Of a DNA stretch of 64,000 bases, positions 26,638-35,237 are shown piece by piece (position 1 is the stretch's first letter; every line of letters starts with the position of its first letter). The DNA is from Paludibacter sp. (GTDB lineage: Bacteria; Bacteroidota; Bacteroidia; Bacteroidales; Paludibacteraceae), in the NCBI GenBank assembly GCA_028690665.1, contig JAQVAV010000015.1:1-64000 (forward strand). Direction: 5' to 3'. The notes beneath the pieces were generated by a model. That model was not told the origin of the DNA, did no database searches, and worked only from the letters and a program-made list of their open reading frames with translations. Position numbers and translations under genes: made by a program.

Positions 26638-26695
26638 GTTTTTTGGCTATAAATCAGCACTTTAATTAAGTTGTTTTATAAAAAATTTCAGGGAT

Positions 26696-26726
26696 CAAAT
26701 TTATCTCATTTTCTTAATTTTAGCAA
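26696..26726 (-). promoter_or_regulatory. Promoter of the DUF4403 gene
   Basis: On the minus strand TAAATTTG (26696-26703) matches the -7 consensus, with TTG (26724-26726) 20 nt upstream. The start codon is about 59 nt downstream of the -7 box. Confidence 0.55.
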
Positions 26727-26739
26727 CGTCCAAAAACAA

Positions 26740-26783
26740 AAAAAAGAGGTTGCTCCGTTTATTTTATTTTTGGAATAACCTCT
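26740..26783 (-). terminator. Terminator of the sigma/DUF4252 operon
   Basis: Arms AGAGGTT and AACCTCT (26745-26783, with further partial pairing GCTCC/GGAAT inside) form a stem. On the minus strand it is followed by a run of at least five T. It lies about 20 nt after the stop of the second DUF4252 gene. Confidence 0.75.
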
Positions 26784-26799
26784 CTCTTTATATTTTTCT

Positions 26800-27300
26800 T
26801 TAACCGATACTGTTTATAAAGCCAGCATCTTTATCGGAAAATGCTTTCATCATTTCTTCTTTGGTCATTTTCCCCCGAATCCAGATACAACTTAACTCTC
26901 CTTTGTCTTTGGTAATTATTACCATATCTGCATTGTCATTTCCGGAAACCCTGTAATAGATATTCACCCTTTCGCCCTTGTCGCGGACCTCGACAGCCGA
27001 TTCAAAATTGCCTTTTTCAATGATTTGATACAATTCTTTGGTTATTGATTTTAAAAATGGAGAATCAGCTTTCTCTTCAAGAGTCAGAATTTTGAGTCCC
27101 TGCATTTTATTCATGACCTTTTGTTCATCTTTGGCAAGCCCCCCGAGAACCGAAGCCATATTCATCATTCCTTTGTTGATTGACACATATTGGAAACGTT
27201 CATCATCTCCGTATTTATCAAAAAAAGATTGCAAGGATTGAGCATTTACTGTAATTGCTGAAAACATTATAAATAATGCTACTGAAAATATCTTTTTCAT
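26800..27300 (-). CDS. DUF4252 domain protein, copy 2
   Basis: A 166-residue secreted protein. A signal peptide (KKIFSVALFIMFSAITVNAQ) is followed by SLQSFFDKYGDDERFQYVSINKGMMNMASVLGG, the start of the DUF4252 domain, and ends with a compact alpha/beta region (ADMVIITKDKGELSCIWIRG). It is a paralogue of the next gene upstream, 12 nt away, with the same order of motifs. It is last in an operon begun by an ECF sigma factor and a membrane anti-sigma-like protein. The biochemical role is unknown; as part of a sigma regulon it may be an envelope sensor or target. Confidence 0.8.
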   Translation of the reverse strand: MKKIFSVALFIMFSAITVNAQSLQSFFDKYGDDERFQYVSINKGMMNMASVLGGLAKDEQKVMNKMQGLKILTLEEKADSPFLKSITKELYQIIEKGNFESAVEVRDKGERVNIYYRVSGNDNADMVIITKDKGELSCIWIRGKMTKEEMMKAFSDKDAGFINSIG

Positions 27301-27312
27301 AACCTTGTCATT

Positions 27313-27801
27313 TTAATCGTTAAGCATTTTACCATTTTGAATCTTATGAACCATATCCTGATCAAAATTTCCATTGAGCCAAATAAGGCTGAACTCATCT
27401 TTTTCCCGAACCGCTATTACCATATCCGTGAATTTTGTCCCGTTAGTTTTAGTGTATATATCTACTTTTTCCCCTTTTTCCCGAACTGAAAGAGCAGACT
27501 CCAATGCTTCATGCTTCACTACCTCTTCAAACTCATCCATCAACTTCCCATAGTCAAGGGCAAGTGTAGAATCCTTGCTGGTAAGAATCTTTATTTTATG
27601 CATTGCCGATAACACATCCCGTTCATCTTTTTCCAAATCACCGGCCAGCATAGCCAGCCCAAAGGCCATTTTATTAACCGTCACAGATTCAAAACTCTCA
27701 TTTCCGTTGTATTTTTTAAAGAAAGAATTCAAAGTCTGACTTTTTAATCCGGAAAATAACATTACTATAAAAGTAACCACAATAATTATTATACGTCTCA
27801 T
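27313..27801 (-). CDS. DUF4252 domain protein, copy 1
   Basis: A 162-residue protein with a signal peptide (IIIIVVTFIVMLFSGLKSQ) and a DUF4252 domain starting TLNSFFKKYNGNESFESVTVNKMAFGLAML. It shares with its neighbour the pattern S-x-x-V-R-E/D-K-G-E-x-V and a C-terminal FTDMVIAVREKDEFSLIWLNG. It lies 21 nt after the anti-sigma-like gene and 12 nt before its paralogue. The copies differ at most positions, so the duplication is old. Function is unknown; the periplasm or outer membrane is likely. Confidence 0.8.
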   Translation of the reverse strand: MRRIIIIVVTFIVMLFSGLKSQTLNSFFKKYNGNESFESVTVNKMAFGLAMLAGDLEKDERDVLSAMHKIKILTSKDSTLALDYGKLMDEFEEVVKHEALESALSVREKGEKVDIYTKTNGTKFTDMVIAVREKDEFSLIWLNGNFDQDMVHKIQNGKMLND

Positions 27802-27822
27802 AACTTTCTATATTTATCAATT

Positions 27823-28320
27823 TTACTTATTTATTTTGTCACTTATATTTGAAACTTTTCTGATAGGTTCCAGATTTTCATGAACCCGTTCAATAGACTT
27901 TAAAGGTTCGAGATTTCGGGCTAACATCCGGTTTACTTTGGAAAGACGTGCCTGAGCCAGTTTTTGCACTACCTGCTCATTTTCAATCACCTTACCATTT
28001 ATCACAGCATAATCATCTTTGGGTGTTTGTGTGCCGAATAACCATAAAGCTACAAGCACAGTAGCTGCGATACCGGAAGCACTTGCAATCCAGATCCGGA
28101 GTTTATTTTTGTGGATAATATGCGCCGGTTCGTAATGCAACACCAGTTTCGACGGATTTGTAATCTGACTTTCCTGTCCAAAATTTGAAAACATTGCCTC
28201 ATAAGGTTTATGCTCTTCGGCAACCTTATCCGAATCAAAATACTCTTTAAGTTCGTTTTCTTCAGCAATTGAAGTTTGTCCCTGAAAATACTTATCCAAA
28301 AGCTCATTTATTGTCGCCAT
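27823..28320 (-). CDS. Anti-sigma-factor-like membrane protein
   Basis: A 165-residue single-pass protein. The cytoplasmic N-terminal part (MATINELLDKYFQGQTSIAE, then EENELKEYFDSDK) is the short helical motif common to Bacteroidota proteins encoded beside ECF sigma factors. The transmembrane helix is IWIASASGIAATVLVALWLF (about residues 82-101). The C-terminal part of about 60 residues is periplasmic and rich in charged helices. Its start overlaps the sigma gene by 13 nt. I infer that it holds the sigma factor at the membrane. Confidence 0.7.
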   Translation of the reverse strand: MATINELLDKYFQGQTSIAEENELKEYFDSDKVAEEHKPYEAMFSNFGQESQITNPSKLVLHYEPAHIIHKNKLRIWIASASGIAATVLVALWLFGTQTPKDDYAVINGKVIENEQVVQKLAQARLSKVNRMLARNLEPLKSIERVHENLEPIRKVSNISDKINK

Positions 28321-28826
28321 ACCTTCTCCTCCACTCTTTTATTCTCGTTCATTATCTGTTCCCTGATTTTCTGACGGGCCCGGGACAAATTTACGGTCAC
28401 CGCATTGGCCGTCAGATTGGTTATATATGCTATTTCGCTGATTTCCACACCTTCCACATCACGCATGCGAATAATAGTGCGTTGCAACTCGGGCAATTTA
28501 TCAATCATCTGTCTCACTCTTAGTGCCATATCATTCGTTTCGGTCTGCTGATACGGATTCAGTTCCGTAAATTCCACATCGTTTTGAATTTCACCCGTTT
28601 CGCGATGCTGGCGAAGTGTATCAAGACATAAATTTCGCATTGACCTCATTGCAAATGCCGGTACATTATCAACTACATCAAGTTTATCTCTCTTTTCCCA
28701 TAATTTAAGGTTCAATTCCTGCACAGCATCCTGAGCAGCATCATCGCTTTGCAAAATTGATTTTGCCAATCGGAATAATTTATCCGACAACGATAATATG
28801 TAAACATTAAACCGGGAAGAATCCAT
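28308..28826 (-). CDS. ECF RNA polymerase sigma factor
   Basis: A 172-residue group 4 sigma factor. Region 2 covers NVYILSLSDKLFRLAKSILQ to AFAMRSMRNLCLDTLRQHRE, with the core-binding AQDAVQELNLKLWEKRD. Region 4 is the helix-turn-helix in DVEGVEISEIAYITNLTANAVTVNLSRARQK. It is the first gene of a four-gene operon with an anti-sigma-like protein and two DUF4252 proteins, and probably activates its own operon in response to an envelope signal. Size and domains are complete. Confidence 0.92.
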   Translation of the reverse strand: MDSSRFNVYILSLSDKLFRLAKSILQSDDAAQDAVQELNLKLWEKRDKLDVVDNVPAFAMRSMRNLCLDTLRQHRETGEIQNDVEFTELNPYQQTETNDMALRVRQMIDKLPELQRTIIRMRDVEGVEISEIAYITNLTANAVTVNLSRARQKIREQIMNENKRVEEKVWRQ

Positions 28827-29117
28827 GGATTGTTATTAATCTTTGTTTTTATTTTTCTCGTTTCTATATTTATGACGTCGGGCAAAAATAATTCTTACAT
28901 CCCTGAACGAAAAAAATCATTTTTATATTTACAAATAACACACAACACAATAATTATCAATATATTATATTAAATATTATTTTTAATTATCGCATAAAAC
29001 AACCTTCTCATAAATCAACAAAACTATTGAAAATTCAGTTATAAATATGTATATCAGCTTTTTTTTGTAATTTTCGAGTTTATTTAGGGATACTGACCAT
29101 TAGGTATAAATTATTGT
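28827..29117. other. Divergent intergenic region between the sigma operon and the HD gene
   Basis: Very AT-rich spacer. On the minus strand TATTTTTG at 28883-28890 fits the housekeeping -7 box for the sigma operon, but no clear -33 element is present, as might be expected for a promoter read by the ECF sigma factor itself. No gene is seen. Confidence 0.4.
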
Positions 29118-31160
29118 ATGAAACTAAAAATAACTCACTCTCAAATTCAGAATATTATAAAAATTGGCTTGTTCGTTTGCGTAATAGCCATCATTACCCA
29201 ACTTTTTCCAAGCCAAAACAAATTCAAATATCAGTTTGAAATCGGGAAACCCTGGTCATACGAGTTAATCACAGCTTCGTTCGATTTTCCTATTTATAAA
29301 AATGAAACGGAATTGAATAGGGAGAAACAGGAATTGCTCAGGAACTACGTTCCTTATTTTAATATTGACACAACTTTAACCCAAAAACAATTCCGTAAAT
29401 TAATTACCGACTACAGGAAGTTAAATGGTACAGACCTGATGTTTCAGGAGCTTGTTTTACAAAAAATGCAATCTATTTATCAAAAAGGAATCATTTCGGT
29501 AGAAGAACAAAGTAAGTTGCAGCAAAACGGGAAAAATTCAATTAACTGCATATTCCCCAACAGGCTAAAAAAAGAACGGAATCTGAATGAAATATATACA
29601 CCGAAAACAGCGTATGAAGAAATTCTGAAAAACAGCCCGCAAGTATTAAAGACATACAATCTGAACTTATATCTAACTGAAAACCTGAGATATGACAGTA
29701 TTACCTCGGAGTTCTCAAAAGCCGAACTTCTTAAAAATTTATCGTTGACATCAGGTATGATTCAGACCGGTGAACGAATTATTGACCGAGGTGAAATTGT
29801 GACTCCGGAACTTTACCTGATTCTGAATTCTCTGAAGATTGAATATCAAAAACGGAAAGACTCCATACAGCAATCAGCCTTAGTTACCGCAGGAGAAATC
29901 ATTATTATCTCTATACTTATTGTACTCTTTTTCCTTTATCTTAACTTATTTCGTCCCCGCATTTACGACAGTTTTGGGAACCTGTTCTTTATTTCGCTAA
30001 TGATGCTCATGATGGTTGGTATCACTTCGTTTGTGATCAATTATTCGACCATCAACTATTATATGATTCCATTCGCATTGCTACCTATTATTATCCGTGT
30101 ATTTTTCGATTCACGAACAGCACTTTTTGCTCATATAATCACCATGCTGATTATTGCCTTTATGGCCGACAATTCGTTCATGTTCATTCTTTTACAGATT
30201 GCAGTAGGAATGGCGGCAGTATCCAGTCTGAAAGACATGACACAACGTTCACAGCTGGCCCAAACGGCTCTTTATATTTTCCTCACTTATGTGGCAATCT
30301 ATCTCTCCTTCGAATTTATTTCGGAAGGTGATATTCAACGAATTCATTATAAGAACATTCTGTATTTTGCAATAAGCAGCGGTTTTCTGCTATTCGCATA
30401 CGTGCTCATTTATATTTTCGAAAAGATTTTCGGATTGATTTCGGCTGTAACATTAGTAGAACTTACCAATATAAATAGTGACCTCATGATGAAATTCGCC
30501 GAACTGGCACCGGGAACATTCCAACACACATTGCAAGTTTCAAATTTGGCAACAGAGGCCGCTAAGAAAATCGGAGCTAATAGTTTGCTTGTGCGCACAG
30601 GAGCGCTGTACCACGATATTGGGAAAATGAAACATCCGGAAAATTTCACAGAAAATCAAATGGGTGGTAAAAATCCTTTATTAGAAATGGATTATGAAGA
30701 AGCAGCAAAAATCGTCATAAACCACGTACCGGACGGTATGGAACTGGCTAAAAAAAGTCATTTGCCGGAACAGATTATCAATTTTATCACAACCCATCAC
30801 GGACGTAGTAAAACAAAATATTTCTACAATTCATTTATTAATGCTAATCCGGGTAAAACGCCAAACGACGAAGCTTTTACTTATCCCGGGCCACTGCCCA
30901 ACAGTAAAGAAACTGCCATCCTGATGATGGCCGATGCCGTGGAAGCCCGTTCAAGAAGTCTGAGCGTTTATACCGAAGATACTATCAATGATGCGGTGGA
31001 ACAAATGATTGATTCCCAAATTGCAGACGGACAATTTAAAAGCGCTCCAATCAGCTTCAGAGATGTGGAAACAGTGAAATCTGTTTTCAAAGAAAAGATT
31101 AAAAATATTTACCACACCCGTATTGTATATCCGGAATTAAAAAATCCTGAGTCGAAATAG
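29118..31160 (+). CDS. 7TM-HD family phosphohydrolase (PgpH-like)
   Basis: A 680-residue membrane enzyme. An N-terminal membrane helix (IGLFVCVIAIITQLF) is followed by an extracytoplasmic 7TMR-HDED domain (about 40-260). A block of about seven transmembrane helices (about 255-450) leads to a cytoplasmic HD domain with QHTLQVSNLATEAAKKIG, the metal ligands in ALYHDIGK (about residue 500), HH in ITTHHGRSKT and MMADAVEARSRS. In Gram-positive bacteria the homologue PgpH hydrolyses cyclic di-AMP; the same is likely here but not shown. It stands alone on the plus strand. Confidence 0.88.
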   Translation: MKLKITHSQIQNIIKIGLFVCVIAIITQLFPSQNKFKYQFEIGKPWSYELITASFDFPIYKNETELNREKQELLRNYVPYFNIDTTLTQKQFRKLITDYRKLNGTDLMFQELVLQKMQSIYQKGIISVEEQSKLQQNGKNSINCIFPNRLKKERNLNEIYTPKTAYEEILKNSPQVLKTYNLNLYLTENLRYDSITSEFSKAELLKNLSLTSGMIQTGERIIDRGEIVTPELYLILNSLKIEYQKRKDSIQQSALVTAGEIIIISILIVLFFLYLNLFRPRIYDSFGNLFFISLMMLMMVGITSFVINYSTINYYMIPFALLPIIIRVFFDSRTALFAHIITMLIIAFMADNSFMFILLQIAVGMAAVSSLKDMTQRSQLAQTALYIFLTYVAIYLSFEFISEGDIQRIHYKNILYFAISSGFLLFAYVLIYIFEKIFGLISAVTLVELTNINSDLMMKFAELAPGTFQHTLQVSNLATEAAKKIGANSLLVRTGALYHDIGKMKHPENFTENQMGGKNPLLEMDYEEAAKIVINHVPDGMELAKKSHLPEQIINFITTHHGRSKTKYFYNSFINANPGKTPNDEAFTYPGPLPNSKETAILMMADAVEARSRSLSVYTEDTINDAVEQMIDSQIADGQFKSAPISFRDVETVKSVFKEKIKNIYHTRIVYPELKNPESK

Positions 31161-31808
31161 ATCTGGCCTTTTTTGTATAGCCTGTTAGGCACAGACGGAA
31201 GAGCGATCGTGCGACAATAAATCTAACAAATCAAAAAAAATGACATGATAGCCAGCGCACAAAGCACAAGTTTGACAGCCCATCCCCGCGCTGCCAAGCA
31301 CATGCTTTTTTCGCTCCATTTAATTCAGTGTTCAAGAAAAAAACATTTAATCTAAGAGAAAGAATCCAAAGATATGCGTGGATAATTGAATAGAAAAGTT
31401 CGAAAATAAATTCATGTGAATTTAATATAAACATAACACGCTTATTATATTGAATTTGTAAATTTAAGTTTTTAAAATAACTTACTCTTGTAAGATTTAT
31501 GAAGACATTTATAATAGAACTTATCTTGACTTTTAAATCAAGGCAGAATTAACGAGTATTATATTCCCTTTTCAGACAGAAAATACAGATTTTATTCTCT
31601 ACAGATTTCTGTAATCCTGATTCTATCGAGGAATCTTTTGTCTTATTTTTCTAATCTTTATTGAAACAAAGAATTACTACGAAAAGTCAAGACGAGTTCA
31701 TAACATGATTGTAAAATTATAAAAAACAAAGAAATATATCTTGTATTTTCAATAACTCACTATTAACAAAAAATATGAAATTATTGAATAACTATGATTC
31801 CCCAAAAT
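31161..31808. other. Long non-coding stretch with palindromic segments
   Basis: This stretch has no supported gene. It begins with an 11-nt palindrome GCCTGTTAGGC (31180-31190). A more GC-rich segment follows, with imperfect arms GCCAGCGC (31251-31258) and GCGCTGCC (31288-31295). The rest, up to the lipoprotein start, is plain AT-rich sequence. A 67-codon minus-strand frame across the GC-rich part looks like chance. The segment resembles dispersed palindromic DNA that accompanies inserted genes in Bacteroidota. Confidence 0.5.
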
Positions 31809-32215
31809 ATGAAAGAAAAATTATTAATTTATTTTGTTTTAGTTATTAGTTTAACTAATTGCGCCAAAATAATGACCCTGTTATACCGGACAGAGAAGCC
31901 CGTGTTATAGACATTTTAATATCTGATACCTTGGTGGAAATTAAAAAGCACCAATTTTCTGTAGTTTATTACCTTTCTGGATGTGAGGTCTTCAAAGAAT
32001 ACCAAACAACAGAAACAGATAGTTCTTCTTTATACAAGATTTTTGTTTATAACCCGGAATATTATAATAAAGAAGTAGGTTGTGCTACTGTTCTATATCA
32101 AGACACCTTAAATTTGGAATTCTACCCACATAAAACGGGGGAATATACCGTATATTTTAATGATTCACTTTTAACCAAAAAAACTAAAATAATTGAACAA
32201 CCAGAACTTAAATAA
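31809..32215 (+). pseudogene. Small lipoprotein gene interrupted by a frameshift
   Basis: An ATG at 31809 opens a perfect lipoprotein signal (LLIYFVLVISLTNC, lipobox Cys codon at 31860-31862), but this frame soon stops. The body of the protein continues in another frame to 32215: NNDPVIPDREARVIDILISD through to KKTKIIEQPELK, about 115 residues of beta-rich sequence with two cysteines. Adding a single A to the AAAA run at 31866-31869 would restore one reading frame with the join CAKNNDPV. It is therefore a lipoprotein of about 135 residues broken by one base, either truly or by sequencing error. It ends 2 nt before the S8 peptidase start. I do not recognise the family. Confidence 0.72.
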
Positions 32216-32217
32216 AC

Positions 32218-33709
32218 ATGAAAAAACTATTAATTATTTTAATGGTAATATTATATACAATGAATATTTATTCACAGGAAATTACTAAACTTGATGAAAA
32301 AGGTAATATCATTGAGGACGCTGAAAGTATTATTTCTAAATATGTAGAGGGAGAAATAATCATTAAATTTAAAAGGGATGCAATTGATGAAGATATTGTC
32401 AAAAAACTACCACCACATTCAAAATTTAAGGTTGAAACGATAAAAAAGCCAAAATCTAAAAAAGCCCAAAATGACAAATCTATTTTCCAGGATTACAATG
32501 GTCATTCTTTACGAAAAGTAATCAATAAAACATATCCTGATTTTGCACTATCAAACAAGATTGGATTACAAAGATTAATGGTGTTGGAAGTAGACAGAAG
32601 CAAAGACATAAAAAAGTTAATACAGGATTTATCTTCATATCCTGAAATTGAATATGCTGAACCTAATTTTATAGGTAAACTCATTGCCAATCAACCCAAT
32701 GATTCCGAATATTTTAACAATCAAAAGGGATTTAAAAACAGATCTGTATATCATTATGACATGGATATCGATGCCGAGAGGGCTTGGGATTTTTCAACAG
32801 GTAATAGTGCTATTAGGGTTGCTGTAATCAATAATGGGGTAGATTATCATCATATTGATCTCGGAAATGGCAGTTTTGGCACCGGGGCGAAAGTAGCCAG
32901 GGGCTGGGATTTGTACATAATGACTCGGACCCGGATTATACAGAATATCAACTGGTTGGTCTGCTGCCAATCTAAATTATCAGACTGGTTTTTATGATGT
33001 TGTTGATGTCAATGGCAATACAACCACTTTACGGACTTTTACATATGAAATATATACACTTTCTGGTACATATTATGGTTGGTATCCTGCAAATGGAAAC
33101 AATGTTATTTTTACTTATACAACTTTGAGTAATGGATGTTTGGAGGATAGAGTTGTTTCAGAGGATATCTATCCGAATACTGAAAACAATACAGCAACAT
33201 ATTCTGCAAGTAATTCTATTTCTGCAAATAGTAAAATCACGACAGGAAGCAAAATTGAATACAATGCGGGTAATTCAATAGAATTATTGCCTGGTTTTGA
33301 GGTTGAAACCGGAGCTGAATTTAGTGCCTATATCGGAGAGTGTGATTTATCAACAACATCTTCATTAAAATCTGCAAAAATCGAGAATAATGAAAGCTAC
33401 AATATGTATAATGAGACAATTATAGATTCAATAGAAAAAAGTGACATTTTTTCACTTATGGTATATCCAGATCCTTTCACTGAATATGTTTCTTTTAAAT
33501 ATTATATAGAAGAAAAATCACATGTTACTATTAAAATTTTTGATTGCAATGGAACTTTAGTATCTGTAATAGTGGATAATGATTTAAGAGAAATAGGTTG
33601 GTATAATGATAATTTTGGGAAAAGCAATCTATCTCCTGGTATTTATCTCTATTCCATTATGATTGGAGAAAAATCAAAGGCAGGTAAAATTATAAAAAAT
33701 AAAATATAG
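32218..33709 (+). pseudogene. S8 subtilisin-like peptidase with T9SS tail, broken by frameshift and deletion
   Basis: The first frame (32218-32997) gives a signal peptide, an inhibitor-like propeptide (VEGEIIIKFKRDAI, YPEIEYAEPNF) and the start of a subtilisin domain (IRVAVINNGVDYHHIDLGNG). At about 32910 the family's expected sequence DFVHNDSDPD is found one frame over, so one T appears lost. From about 32948 a third frame reads STGWSAANLNYQTGFYDVVD and runs on to 33709 through a 3-coathanger stack domain (GNSIELLPGFEVETGAEFSA) and a T9SS type A sorting domain (LMVYPDPFTEYVSFKYY ... LSPGIYLYSIMIG). The catalytic His and Ser regions are missing. The first catalytic Asp is also Asn. This is a dead gene. 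Confidence 0.82.
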
Positions 33710-34138
33710 AAGTAAATCTTAAAAACTGGGAAGCAACCTAATATACTGGTGAGCAAACATGAAGGACTGGGGACCCGATTTGATATTAAAGGGAGTTAAT
33801 TCGAACAACCGGGAAGATTTGGAGATTTCCTACGCAAACCTTCCCTTCTGTTTACAGGCACATTTTGCAAGCCCTACAAGCCAATTCGCGAAGCAAATTT
33901 GTAAAAGGGAACTTTTCGTCCGTCCCGTCCCAACGCTGGAATGAGAGACAGTGCAACCAATATAACTAAACGAATTGAGAATATAAACCACCAGTACCTA
34001 ACGCACGTCTATGCGCATTGGCAAGCTGATGTGCATTCGACAGTTTTTACTTCCGCATTCACTTTGTCGCTATGCAACAGTGAACGCTCCCGAAAAATGC
34101 CAAATGCCCATAGCATCGGCCTTTATAAATTAGGGGAA
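33710..34138. repeat. Palindromic non-coding segment, attC-like, at the right end of the inserted region
   Basis: There is no gene here. A hairpin with arms GGGAAGATTTG (33811-33821) and CAAACCTTCCC (33835-33845) has one mismatch. Farther right, ACCTAAC (33996-34002) precedes imperfect arms CTATGCGCATTGGCA (34009-34023) and TGCCAAATGCCCATAG (34098-34113), and ATTAGGG (34129-34135) follows. The order, a RYYYAAC-like box, a long imperfect stem and a degenerate GTTRRRY-like box over about 140 nt, is that of a large integron attC site. The second box is poor and no integrase is in the window, so this stays a possibility. The short frames here look like chance. Confidence 0.45.
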
Positions 34139-35170
34139 CTACAGCAAATTGGGTAATACTAACGAAAAAATAAGAACTGCCATGCCCGACACCAATACTA
34201 TAATAGTAACCGGCTTCACACCTTTCCATTCCTTCAAAATTATACCCCAGACATTGCTGAAAGTTACATTCAACGACATAAGGATGCTCCACGAGAAAGC
34301 CATCATAACACTACCTTCGGTTAGAAAACTTTTGCCTAATGCCAAGCCGAAAAACTGTGAATACCAAAGCACTCCGGCCAAAGCTGAAAACAGGATATTA
34401 TTGGTAAATACTGCTCCCGAAACTCCAAAGTAGTCTTTCAAAGTTTTGTTTTTTATGTTCTGATATAAACAATACACCGCATTGGTCAGAAATCCACCCA
34501 GTGTAATCAGTAAAATGGCAGGTAATCCGGCATACAAGGCGTCAGAACCCATTTCAAGAGCAACAGCCTTAATTGGTTCCGCAGCTTCGAGCCCCAAACT
34601 GAAACAGGCACTCATTACTCCGGCCAAAATAGCGACAAACAACCCTTTTCCTAAAGCGAAGTCTTTAACCGCTGCTTTTTTCTGTTCTTCCGTCATATTT
34701 TGAGCCCGAAGACTTCCGGCATAACCGATTATGGCAATTCCGGCAATGGCCACACTTACTCCAATCAGGAGTACTAACCCGGCACCATGAAACAAATCAG
34801 TTCCGGCCATCAAAGCTGGAATCAACGTCCCAAAGGCCGAACAGGTTCCCAAGGCAATACTTTGTCCGAGGGCCACACCAAGATAGCGCATACTCAATCC
34901 GAAAGTCAATCCTCCGACACCCCACAAAGCTCCGTAGAAAACAGCTTTCCATGATGCACTATCACTCGAAGCAATAATTTCACCCAAACTATGACCTTCG
35001 GGTACCGCCAGCAATGCACCCAGATACGGAAATACAAGCCATGCAAAAATTCCCTGTACTAACCAGAAACTTTCCCATGCCCATGTTTTTACTTTTTTAA
35101 TCGGGACATAAGAACTACTTTGTCCCAAACTGCCAATGGCAATAATTAACAATCCAATGAGTGTATTCAT
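34139..35170 (-). CDS. rhaT: L-rhamnose-proton symporter
   Basis: A membrane transporter with ten hydrophobic helices of the RhaT family, which brings L-rhamnose in with protons. I chose the ATG at 35170 (MNTLIGLLIIAIGSLGQSSS), giving 343 residues as in other RhaT proteins. An upstream frame to 35227 adds a non-conserved leader that lies in a palindromic spacer. Family signatures are YVPIKKVKTWAWESFW, GLSMRYLGVALGQSIALG and GYAGSLRAQNMTEEQK. It is the last gene of the rhaB-rhaA-rhaT run, which fits release of rhamnose by the GH106 enzyme farther upstream. Confidence 0.93.
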   Translation of the reverse strand: MNTLIGLLIIAIGSLGQSSSYVPIKKVKTWAWESFWLVQGIFAWLVFPYLGALLAVPEGHSLGEIIASSDSASWKAVFYGALWGVGGLTFGLSMRYLGVALGQSIALGTCSAFGTLIPALMAGTDLFHGAGLVLLIGVSVAIAGIAIIGYAGSLRAQNMTEEQKKAAVKDFALGKGLFVAILAGVMSACFSLGLEAAEPIKAVALEMGSDALYAGLPAILLITLGGFLTNAVYCLYQNIKNKTLKDYFGVSGAVFTNNILFSALAGVLWYSQFFGLALGKSFLTEGSVMMAFSWSILMSLNVTFSNVWGIILKEWKGVKPVTIIVLVSGMAVLIFSLVLPNLL

Positions 35171-35177
35171 AATATTA

Positions 35178-35237
35178 GTGGTAGCGAGTAGCAGATAGCG
35201 AATAGCGGGCAAATACCCCCTACTCACTTACCGCTAC
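35178..35237. repeat. Palindromic spacer element between rhaA and rhaT
   Basis: GTAGCG-AGTAG at 35181-35191 can pair with CTACTC (35220-35225) and CGCTAC (35232-35237). Between them are short TAGCRA-type repeats (TAGCGA, TAGCAGA, TAGCGAA). It would form a hairpin in the mRNA just before the rhaT start and may tune rhaT expression or be a REP-like element. Confidence 0.4.

Noticed and set aside
31231..31434. 67-codon minus-strand frame beside the HD gene
   Set aside because: It arises across a GC-rich palindromic segment; it has no promoter and no protein-like composition.
31161..34138. A confirmed integron or transposon
   Set aside because: No integrase or transposase is in the window and the right-hand box is degenerate, so it is reported only as a possibility.
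33759..34156. Two short plus-strand frames (61 and 71 codons) after the broken S8 gene
   Set aside because: They lie on the palindromic non-coding segment and show no family features; they are best explained by chance in repeat DNA.
35171..35227. Longer N-terminus for RhaT
   Set aside because: The extra 19 residues are translated from a palindromic spacer and are absent from the family; the ATG at 35170 gives the normal start.
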